A stretch of DNA of 5,026 bases from the NCBI GenBank assembly GCA_026396355.1, contig JAPLWY010000100.1, positions 1 through 5,026 of the forward strand, written 5' to 3'. How positions within the stretch are numbered: position 1 is the first letter of the stretch; every line of letters begins with the position of its first letter. Positions 1 through 3,846 of the stretch are shown piece by piece. Source of the DNA: Microcaldota archaeon (GTDB taxonomy: Archaea > Micrarchaeota > Micrarchaeia > Anstonellales > Anstonellaceae). The position numbers and the translations under genes are program-made. Under the pieces are notes generated by a model. The model had not been told where the DNA came from and searched no databases. It was given only the letters and a program-made list of their open reading frames with translations.

Positions 1-480
1 GATTTGTCGGTGTTTGTTGAGGAGGACAAGCAGAAAGTGACAGCCCATGTTGTCGAGCCCTCGATGGGCGTGGACAGGATGTTCTGGTGCGTGCTTGAGC
101 ACTGCTACCGCGAGAAGTCAGAAAGCAAGGAATGGGACTGGTTTGCCTTCCCGCCAAGGATTGCGCCGTATCATGCCTGGATTTTCCCGCTCATGAAAAA
201 GGACGGAATGGATGCCAAGGCGCGCGAAGTGGAGGAGATGCTGCGGAACGCAGGGCTTACTGTTTACTACCAGGACTCTGGAAGCATTGGCAGGAGGTAC
301 GCGCGCGCAGACGAAATCGGAGTGCCCTACTGCATCACAGTCGACTATGACACCTTGAAGGACGGCACAGCCACGCTGCGCTTTCGAAACGACGGAAAGC
401 AAGTAAGAATCAAGGTTGATGAGCTCGCGCAGAAAATATCTGCTTTTGTGAAAGACGGGAAAGTGTCGCTGGAAGGCTGA
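1..480 (+). CDS. glyS: Glycyl-tRNA synthetase, C-terminal part (5' truncated by window edge)
   Basis: This is the C-terminal 159 residues of the archaeal/eukaryotic-type (alpha2) class II glycyl-tRNA synthetase, which charges tRNA-Gly with glycine in the cytosol. The reading frame is open from base 1, so the start lies outside the window, and it ends at TGA 478-480. The segment EPSMGVDR (residues 19-26 of the visible part) fits class II motif 3, its arginine contacting ATP. FPPRIAPYHAWIFPL (about 48-62) opens the C-terminal anticodon-binding domain. DSGSIGRRYARADEIG and PYCITVDYDTL are hallmark segments of the archaeal GlyRS anticodon-binding domain. The protein ends in the usual place, about 20 residues after the last conserved strand. 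The next gene is convergent and ends 64 bp away. The family assignment rests on recognised motifs and is very secure; only the catalytic N-terminal part is missing from view. Confidence 0.96.
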   Translation, partial: DLSVFVEEDKQKVTAHVVEPSMGVDRMFWCVLEHCYREKSESKEWDWFAFPPRIAPYHAWIFPLMKKDGMDAKAREVEEMLRNAGLTVYYQDSGSIGRRYARADEIGVPYCITVDYDTLKDGTATLRFRNDGKQVRIKVDELAQKISAFVKDGKVSLEG

Positions 481-521
481 CCTGTTCCAGCCGCCTGAAA
501 AACAGGAAAAGAAAGAAGTAA

Positions 522-542
522 ATGGCGCAGTTACGCTGCGCC
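522..542 (-). terminator. Hairpin plus T-rich terminator of the 545-1387 gene
   Basis: Two bases beyond the stop codon of the minus-strand gene lies a perfect 7-bp stem, GGCGCAG (524-530) with CTGCGCC (536-542), loop 5 nt. On the minus strand it is followed by a pyrimidine/T-rich stretch (522 down to about 495) containing TTTCTTTTCC and GTTTTTC. The arrangement resembles an intrinsic terminator. A weaker inverted repeat, CCTGTT 481-486 with AACAGG 501-506, lies next to the GlyRS stop and may help separate the two convergent genes. Confidence 0.6.
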
Positions 543-544
543 GG

Positions 545-1387
545 CTATTGCAGCAGATTGTCAATGTCCTGCTTCAGCTCGGCAATGGCCGCGCCGATTG
601 GTTCGGTCCATTTTCCCATGTTCATAAACAGGGCGAATTTCTCTTGCAGCGCTTTTACCTTGTTCACCATTTCAGGAGTTGCCACTATTAGTTTTTTTGG
701 CGCTTCCTCGGTTGCCTGCGCGCCCGTTTTTGCGCCTTCGGCGGCACTGTAAATGAATACCCAAGGATGGAACGAAAGTTTATCAGGGACGACGGCGCCC
801 CAGCGGCCTCCGAGGACGACGTTACCGAGGATGGCATCTCCAGCCGACACCAGGCCGCCGGCAACTCCTTCATTGTCTGGATATGCAAGACATATTGACA
901 CACTTCCATATTCCTTCAGGAATTCCTGGACACGATTGCCTTCGCGCAATTCCTTTTCACTGAATAGGAAGTCTGGGATGCGGCTGAGATTGTTCCAGCC
1001 ATTTTTCGGGGCATTCATGGACATCTGGTCGTTCCCCTCAAGCATGCGCGTCACAAACTCGCTGCCTTTGCCGCTTGTCTGCCAGTTGGACTCGGCTTTG
1101 ATGAGCTGCCTGTTTTTGTTAAGGTTATCATGTGTGAGGAGCCTGTCATCGACTTGGATGAGTTCGGTGATGCCTCCTTCCTTGATTGGCACATAGGTTT
1201 GCTTGCCATCCTTGGCCAGGACATCTCCGAGGGGCACCTCAAGGGCGATTGCCTTCATTGCCGTGTTGACAGGGCGTGCCAGCTCGACTTTGTCCTTGTA
1301 GGCTTCATACAGGCGTTCGTCTGCAAAAAGTATGATGGTATCGCGAAAGCGGAGCATTGGCTTTCCAGTTGTTGGCCCATATTTCAC
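545..1387 (-). CDS. Unrecognised 280-aa protein
   Basis: I do not recognise this protein. It begins with GTG at 1387-1385, chosen because GAGG (1396-1393) sits 5 nt upstream as a Shine-Dalgarno site and a TATA box lies further up at 1462-1470. ATG at residue 11 (MLRFRD) is an alternative start. The stop is TAG at 547-545. There is no signal peptide and no convincing membrane helix, so it is probably cytosolic. The N-terminal third is mixed alpha/beta (DTIILFADERLYEAYKDKV). The middle is rich in Asn and polar residues (GNDQMSMNAPKNGWNNLSR). A glycine-rich part around 175-200 (EGVAGGLVSAGDAILGNVV, then GGRWG) could be a beta barrel or substrate loop. The last 45 residues (TPEMVNKVKALQEKFALF onward) look like amphipathic helices. 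Residue composition is balanced and the overlapping frames on the other strand give low-complexity products, which supports coding on this strand. Function unknown. Confidence 0.75.
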   Translation of the reverse strand: MKYGPTTGKPMLRFRDTIILFADERLYEAYKDKVELARPVNTAMKAIALEVPLGDVLAKDGKQTYVPIKEGGITELIQVDDRLLTHDNLNKNRQLIKAESNWQTSGKGSEFVTRMLEGNDQMSMNAPKNGWNNLSRIPDFLFSEKELREGNRVQEFLKEYGSVSICLAYPDNEGVAGGLVSAGDAILGNVVLGGRWGAVVPDKLSFHPWVFIYSAAEGAKTGAQATEEAPKKLIVATPEMVNKVKALQEKFALFMNMGKWTEPIGAAIAELKQDIDNLLQ

Positions 1388-1461
1388 GGATGCCTCAGGA
1401 GAAGTAATGCGCTCCTTGTTGGATTGCTTTACAACCTCTTACCGACCATCTGTGGCAAAGG

Positions 1462-1470
1462 TTTTATAAA
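1462..1470 (-). promoter_or_regulatory. TATA box for the 545-1387 gene
   Basis: The minus strand reads TTTATAAAA, a near-perfect archaeal TATA box. Transcription would start near 1441, leaving a 5' leader of about 54 nt before GTG 1387, which contains the GAGG ribosome-binding site. The element is nearly symmetric, so weak transcription in the other direction is possible, but no convincing plus-strand gene follows. Confidence 0.65.
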
Positions 1471-1525
1471 TGGCAAATAGGGGTTAGCCATGACAGAAGC
1501 ATGCTGCATTGGGTGCACTGGAACA

Positions 1526-1550
1526 AGAAAAACAGGAAGAAAAAGAAAGC
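1526..1550 (-). terminator. T-rich terminator of the pilin-like gene
   Basis: Just past the stop of the 1555-1875 gene the minus strand carries a run of pyrimidines, CTTTCTTTTTCTTCC followed by TGTTTTTCTTG. Archaeal RNA polymerase terminates at such T-rich tracts without needing a strong hairpin. The tract resembles the one after the 545-1387 gene (both contain CCTGTTTTTC). Confidence 0.5.
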
Positions 1551-1554
1551 GCAA

Positions 1555-1875
1555 TCAGCAGTCGATTACGCCATTGGTGTCATAAATTATCTGCAGCACC
1601 GGCTGCGCGACAACCACAATCAGGATGGAGATGAGCGCGCCTGTAAGGCAGGCAGTTGCCCATACATTCGCGCGTGCGCGCGTTTCAGCGCCCAAAATCT
1701 GTCCAGAGGCGTAAATCACGCCGCCCAGCACCAGCATCATCATGGCAGTGACTGGAAGCATGCTTTTGAGGCTGAGGCAAAGCTGTGAGATTGCGTTTTG
1801 CAGCGTGGCAAGAATCGTGGATGCGGACAGTGCGCCCACTATGAGCAGCAGGATGAAAAACTGGTATTTTCTCAT
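1555..1875 (-). CDS. Small three-helix membrane protein, VirB2/TrbC pilin-like
   Basis: The product is 106 residues. ATG 1875-1873 is chosen because AGAGGTG stands 4 nt upstream and a TATA box lies at 1912-1921; the frame is open further upstream, but that part is untranslated-looking and would precede the promoter. Residues 1-4 (MRKY) are positively charged, followed by a hydrophobic stretch 6-24 ending in small residues (GALSAS), a likely signal peptide or first helix. Two further helices span about 40-62 (ending GGVIYASGQILG) and 73-98, separated by a short charged turn AETRARAN. This size and topology, signal plus two hydrophobic helices with a short basic loop, is that of VirB2/TrbC-type pilin subunits and of many small archaeal pilin-like proteins. 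Cysteines at 33, 76 and 106 are notable. No ATPase or other pilus-assembly gene is in the window, so a role in a pilus or a type IV secretion-like device is inference; another small membrane protein is possible. Confidence 0.75.
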   Translation of the reverse strand: MRKYQFFILLLIVGALSASTILATLQNAISQLCLSLKSMLPVTAMMMLVLGGVIYASGQILGAETRARANVWATACLTGALISILIVVVAQPVLQIIYDTNGVIDC

Positions 1876-1910
1876 TTTACACCTCTTCTTAGTGGTTTGT
1901 GTGGCGCACA

Positions 1911-1921
1911 TATTATAAAAA
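1911..1921 (-). promoter_or_regulatory. TATA box for the pilin-like gene
   Basis: The minus strand reads TTTTTATAATA. Transcription would begin near 1891, giving a short leader of about 15 nt that just includes the AGAGGTG ribosome-binding site before ATG 1875. This placement is the main reason for preferring the 106-aa start. Confidence 0.6.
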
Positions 1922-1940
1922 TGCCTTTTTTGCGCTGGGT

Positions 1941-1985
1941 TTGAAGGAAAAAGAGGAGAAATGCCTTGGCGCCTGGCCGGCGCCA
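1941..1985 (-). terminator. Hairpin plus T-rich terminator after the 2013-2486 gene
   Basis: A perfect 7-bp inverted repeat, TGGCGCC (1967-1973) and GGCGCCA (1979-1985) with loop TGGCC, is followed on the minus strand by TTTCTCCTCTTTTTCC. It resembles the terminator at 522-542 (GC-rich GGCGC stem, then pyrimidine tract). It starts one base after the relic stop codon TAA 1989-1987 of the downstream duplicate, which suggests it belonged to the original 3' end of the gene. Confidence 0.6.
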
Positions 1986-1990
1986 CTTAC

Positions 1991-2048
1991 AGGAATTCTG
2001 TCCTGTCGTGCTTTATTTTAGGAATTCCGTCCCGTCATGCTTTATTTT
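1991..2048. repeat. 29-bp tandem duplication at the 3' end of the 2013-2486 gene
   Basis: Positions 1991-2019 and 2020-2048 match at 26 of 29 bases. The upstream copy (in the minus sense) encodes the present C-terminus KIKHDGTEFL. The other copy, read in the equivalent phase, gives KIKHDRTEFL followed at once by TAA (1989-1987). Because 29 is not a multiple of three, the gene shifts frame on entering the second copy and stops after one more lysine at TAA 2015-2013. Counting the adjoining base, four differences separate the copies: CAT/CAC, GGG/AGG, ACG/ACA and CTA/CTG. Three of these are silent third-position changes. Confidence 0.9.
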
Positions 2049-2486
2049 CATGCCTGTGATTGTGCTTGCATAAATCTGCTGCCCCAGCGTAACCCTGTCT
2101 TCTCTTGTGCCAGTTTTCAAAACCAGGTAAAGCCCGCCAGCGGAAGTGCGATCTATTTCTTTGAGGACGCCAGCATACGGGCTCTTGCTGTCTACTGCGT
2201 CGCTTTGTATTGTCATCGATGTCTTCCCTATCACGAGCTTGTGGATATCCAGCATATTGCTTGGGACTTTTTTATTGTCATGAAAACCGTCATCCAGAAC
2301 AAGCTGCGTCGCCTCCCCGCTTTTTTTAGGCGAGATGATATCCTTTATCATCACTACCATAGGGGCGGCATTGTCCCGCTCAATGACGATGTAATCAAAA
2401 GGCTTCAGGCTCAGCACACTGACAAACTTGCCCACCGCATCATAGGTGCCTTTTTTCTGGGCGGGAACCGCTTGAAACAGAATCAC
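2013..2486 (-). CDS. Unrecognised 157-aa soluble protein
   Basis: I do not recognise this family. The frame is closed upstream by TGA, and the only plausible start is GTG at 2486-2484, with GGTGGT just upstream (spacing about 3-4 nt) as ribosome-binding site. The stop is TAA 2015-2013. No signal peptide or membrane helix is seen. Predicted structure is strand-rich: VGKFVSVLSLKPFDYIVIE, then APMVVMIKDIISP, TQLVLDDGF and LYLVLKTG, suggesting a small beta domain. Lys and Asp are abundant, so the protein is probably cytosolic or on the cytosolic side of a membrane complex. Its C-terminus has been altered by a 29-bp tandem duplication, which adds a single lysine after TEFL. The spacer to the gene upstream is about 66 bp and contains only weak TATA-like DNA (TAATAATAAC, about 2518-2527), so it might share a transcript with 2553-3215. 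Confidence 0.72.
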   Translation of the reverse strand: MILFQAVPAQKKGTYDAVGKFVSVLSLKPFDYIVIERDNAAPMVVMIKDIISPKKSGEATQLVLDDGFHDNKKVPSNMLDIHKLVIGKTSMTIQSDAVDSKSPYAGVLKEIDRTSAGGLYLVLKTGTREDRVTLGQQIYASTITGMKIKHDGTEFLK

Positions 2487-2552
2487 AATACCACCGTATT
2501 CGTTCCTGTCCGCTCAAGTTATTATTACTAGTGGTTTTTGCAGGCGGCAGGC

Positions 2553-3215
2553 TCAGGCTTTTTCATTGTTTTTAACTATTTCATGCGCCTCGCGCGAAAG
2601 CTTGGCAGCTTTAGAGTAGCTGTCCCTTTTTGTCGATGAGCGGGACATCTGGAATACTGAGTAAGCAAGCACTGCAACGGCAACCACTATGCCTGCAGTT
2701 TTTCCAGCCCAATAGTCAGCAACAGCCTTCAGGTCCGAGCCTGTGAGCGCACCTATGATCCGTTCGGCAAGATAAGCGCCGCTGGCAAAGGCGGCAACCG
2801 CGCTCCCGACCATAATCGCTGTATTGTAAGCCAAAGCGCTCCTGAGCGCCTTGATGCCGGATTCAGGAATGCTTTCTGAGACTTCCTTGGCAGTTAAAAC
2901 TAGCAGGTGCCGGGCCAGCTTGGCTGTGCCGTCATGGCTTTCGCAGAGCACCAGCACCTCCTCGTCCCTGCCTGTGCCCTTGCCTGTGAAATGCTTGTCC
3001 ACGCTCTCCAGGCGCGTTTTGGCATCGTTCAACGAGACACAGGCATTCGTGACCTCATCATATCTTTCAAGAAGCTGTTTGTTTTTGAAGACCAATGCCT
3101 GCGCAAACCGCGTGCTTTTGGGAGTAAAGAACGCTTTGGCTTTTTGGAAGGGCAGTTTCTTCTGCTCCGGATTCTTAACGCCTGCGACAGCAGCCAAATG
3201 GGACACAAACATCAC
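2553..3215 (-). CDS. Unrecognised 220-aa protein with two membrane helices
   Basis: I do not recognise this family. It begins at GTG 3215 or, equally well, ATG 3212 (the first two codons are GTG ATG), and ends at TGA 2555-2553. There is no spaced Shine-Dalgarno site. A TATA-like element about 26 bp upstream (3236-3244) puts transcription near 3215, so the mRNA may be leaderless, as is common in archaea. Residues 14-50 are very basic (NPEQKKLPFQKAKAFF). Residues 45-75 are helical with coiled-coil character. Two hydrophobic helices span about 131-150 (MVGSAVAAFASGAYLA) and 172-190 (TAGIVVAVAVLAYSVF), separated by about 20 residues. The basic tail (STKRDSYSKAAKLSREAHE) suggests that both termini face the cytoplasm. 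This is the most upstream of four minus-strand genes. An anchor or accessory role for the pilin-like neighbour is possible but is not shown by the sequence. Confidence 0.75.
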   Translation of the reverse strand: MMFVSHLAAVAGVKNPEQKKLPFQKAKAFFTPKSTRFAQALVFKNKQLLERYDEVTNACVSLNDAKTRLESVDKHFTGKGTGRDEEVLVLCESHDGTAKLARHLLVLTAKEVSESIPESGIKALRSALAYNTAIMVGSAVAAFASGAYLAERIIGALTGSDLKAVADYWAGKTAGIVVAVAVLAYSVFQMSRSSTKRDSYSKAAKLSREAHEIVKNNEKA

Positions 3216-3235
3216 CTGGTTTTTTCAGATATGTT

Positions 3236-3244
3236 TGATTTTTA
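3236..3244 (-). promoter_or_regulatory. TATA-like element, possible leaderless promoter of the 2553-3215 gene
   Basis: The minus strand reads TTAAAAATC. Its centre is about 26 bp from the GTG/ATG start pair at 3215-3210. That spacing puts the transcription start at or within one or two bases of the start codon and would explain why no spaced ribosome-binding site is present. Confidence 0.4.
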
Positions 3245-3282
3245 ACACTATCCTGGAAAGCGCGGAAGCTGGCGTAATCAAG

Positions 3283-3294
3283 AATAAAAAAAGA
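3283..3294 (-). terminator. Poly-T terminator of tRNA-Ser
   Basis: Directly after the discriminator base (3295) the minus strand reads TCTTTTTTTATTC, with seven T in a row. This is a typical terminator for an archaeal stable RNA gene and fixes the 3' end of the tRNA precursor. Confidence 0.75.
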
Positions 3295-3426
3295 CGCCGG
3301 GGGGGAGATTGTCAGCCAAAGGCGGGCAACACATCGTCGCCAGACAAGGGCGTTTGAACTCCCGAGTAGGTTTCCCCACAACAGGTTAGCAACCTGCCGC
3401 ACTGGACCGGGCTATGCGACCCCAGC
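3295..3426 (-). tRNA. tRNA-Ser(GCU) with a T-loop intron
   Basis: Reads AGC/AGU codons. The gene is 132 bp, or 88 nt after removal of a 44-nt intron. Acceptor stem: GCTGGGG (3426-3420) with CCCCGGC (3302-3296), seven pairs including one U-G. T8 is present. D-arm: GCAT/GTGC (3417-3414 and 3402-3399), with A14, G15, the G18G19 pair (3408-3407) and A21. Anticodon arm: GCAGG/CCTGT (3397-3393, 3385-3381), loop TTGCTAA, anticodon GCT at 3390-3388. Long variable arm, as expected for serine: GTGGG(GAAA)CCTAC (3379-3366). T-stem: GGGAG (3363-3359) with CTCCC (3307-3303), which meet only if 3352-3309 is removed; the loop then becomes the canonical 7-nt TTCAAAT. Discriminator G73 at 3295 is a serine identity base. 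CCA is not encoded. Without the intron neither the T-stem nor the acceptor closes, so the assignment is strong. Confidence 0.95.
3309..3352 (-). other. Non-canonical tRNA intron at position 59/60
   Basis: This 44-nt intron interrupts the T-loop of tRNA-Ser. Exon 1 ends T54-T55-C56-A57-A58-A59 (3358-3353) and exon 2 resumes with T60 (3308). A bulge-helix-bulge can be drawn: outer helix = T-stem; central helix UUCA (3358-3355) against UGAC (3314-3311), three pairs plus one U-C mismatch; 3-nt bulges AAC (3354-3352) and AAU (3310-3308); inner helix GCC (3351-3349) with GGC (3317-3315). Cleavage after the second base of each bulge gives exactly the canonical 7-nt loop. The intron also holds its own hairpin GGCGAC (3341-3336), loop GATGT, GTTGCC (3330-3325). 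Introns outside 37/38 are known in several archaeal lineages and need a splicing endonuclease with relaxed specificity. The exact cut could shift by a base or so because of A repeats, without changing the mature product. Confidence 0.9.
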
Positions 3427-3428
3427 AT

Positions 3429-3508
3429 GGCAAATTCCTCGGAAGGAATTTGCCTGTATTTGCGGGCGAAGCCCGCAAATCTGATGGCAAAGTCCGGAGG
3501 ACTTTGCC
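3429..3508. repeat. Three consecutive perfect inverted repeats next to tRNA-Ser
   Basis: Hairpin 1: GGCAAATTCCT (3429-3439), loop CGGA, AGGAATTTGCC (3444-3454), 11 bp. Hairpin 2: ATTTGCGGGC (3458-3467), loop GAA, GCCCGCAAAT (3471-3480), 10 bp. Hairpin 3: GGCAAAGTCC (3486-3495), loop GGA, GGACTTTGCC (3499-3508), 10 bp. Spacers are TGT and CTGAT. All stems are mismatch-free and share a GCAAA/TTTGC end. The array begins only two bases from the mature 5' end of tRNA-Ser, on the side where its promoter should be, and lies upstream of the zinc-finger gene on the other strand. Hairpins 1 and 3 have the same GGCAAANTCC plan, so they may be diverged copies of one palindromic element. A mobile palindrome, a processing signal or a regulatory leader are all possible. 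Confidence 0.9.
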
Positions 3509-3528
3509 TTCTCGTGTTTTAGGATTGC

Positions 3529-3543
3529 CTTATGCTTTTATTC
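3529..3543. promoter_or_regulatory. AT-rich TATA-like element between tRNA-Ser and the zinc-finger gene
   Basis: The plus strand reads CTTATGCTTTTATTC and the minus strand GAATAAAAGCATAAG. For the plus-strand zinc-finger gene, transcription would start near 3564, about 33 nt before ATG 3597. On the minus strand the same element would start a tRNA-Ser precursor near 3513, just before the three hairpins. It may serve one or both; neither match is strong. Confidence 0.35.
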
Positions 3544-3596
3544 CTTTGCTGAAAAAGAAAGCGCAAACGGCAGGGCAGCCAGCCGAAGGTGCTAAT

Positions 3597-3737
3597 ATGT
3601 ACAACAATTATCTTTCATGTGAAGTCTGCGGCACAGAGCTCACCCGCACCAACCAGAAGCAGCAGCTCGACTCCGAAGGCTACATGCACAGCTTCTGCCA
3701 GAAGTGCTACTCGGACAAATTCCCGGCGAAAAAGTAG
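3597..3737 (+). CDS. 46-aa zinc-finger protein (CxxC...CxxC)
   Basis: This is a small protein with cysteines at 8, 11, 34 and 37, forming two CxxC knuckles 22 residues apart (SCEVCGTEL and FCQKCYSDK), the layout of a treble-clef or LIM-like zinc finger that binds one zinc ion. Between them lies a polar stretch (TRTNQKQQLDSEGYMHS), and the tail KFPAKK is basic, which suits nucleic-acid or protein binding in the cytosol. ATG 3597 is chosen because AAGGTG (3586-3591) stands 5 nt upstream as a strong Shine-Dalgarno site. The frame is open back through the hairpin array, and the stretch just upstream would read LKKKAQTAGQPAEGAN, so an upstream TTG at 3546 (63 aa) cannot be fully excluded. The stop is TAG 3735-3737. 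Molecular partner unknown. It does not pair obviously with the Yip1-type gene that follows after 109 bp with its own promoter. Confidence 0.8.
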   Translation: MYNNYLSCEVCGTELTRTNQKQQLDSEGYMHSFCQKCYSDKFPAKK

Positions 3738-3755
3738 CGCGCAGCCCAGGCGCGC
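3737..3755 (+). terminator. Possible hairpin terminator of the zinc-finger gene
   Basis: GCGCGC (3737-3742) and GCGCGC (3750-3755) flank the loop AGCCCAG and overlap the stop codon by one base. Only a short T run (ATTTTG, 3762-3767) follows, so termination here may be weak. Confidence 0.3.
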
Positions 3756-3803
3756 CTGCTGATTTTGCCGCACGCCCTTGATTTTGCCGGATTTGCCCAT
3801 AAA

Positions 3804-3812
3804 GTATATAAG
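3804..3812 (+). promoter_or_regulatory. TATA box of the Yip1-family gene
   Basis: GTATATAAG is a good archaeal TATA box. It predicts transcription from about 3833 and a leader of about 14 nt that carries the GGAGGG ribosome-binding site (3835-3840) six bases before ATG 3847. Upstream of it, TGATTTTGCCG occurs twice (3760-3770 and 3779-3789). Confidence 0.65.
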
Positions 3813-3846
3813 CAGAGGATAAGTACTGTGTGATGGAGGGATTTTG

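Noticed and set aside
753..1480. Plus-strand frames at 753-1196 and 1130-1480
   Set aside because: They lie mostly opposite the 280-aa gene, which has a promoter, ribosome-binding site and terminator in order. The plus-strand frames have none.
1876..1986. 37-residue N-terminal extension of the pilin-like protein
   Set aside because: It would start inside a terminator hairpin and cross the TATA box, while ATG 1875 has a well-placed ribosome-binding site and begins a signal-like sequence.
3332..3420. A tRNA folded without an intron, pairing GTCGC with GCGAC as acceptor stem
   Set aside because: It leaves mismatches in the acceptor stem, breaks the D-arm and gives a defective T-stem with a 6-nt loop. 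The intron model satisfies every arm and ends exactly at a poly-T terminator.
3295..3426. tRNA-Ser as attachment site for an integrated element
   Set aside because: No second copy of the tRNA 3' end and no integrase gene are present in the window.
3429..3508. CRISPR array
   Set aside because: The units are adjacent palindromes with different cores and 3-5-nt gaps; there are no identical direct repeats with spacers and no cas genes.
1539..3566. 16-nt exact match GAAAAAGAAAGCGCAA at 1539-1554 and 3551-3566
   Set aside because: It is mostly low-complexity purine sequence, and the flanks do not match beyond it, so it is most likely chance.
3414..3596. N-terminal extension of the zinc-finger protein back to 3414
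   Set aside because: It would run through the tRNA D-arm, acceptor stem and three hairpins, and no ribosome-binding site supports it. ATG 3597 has a strong one.
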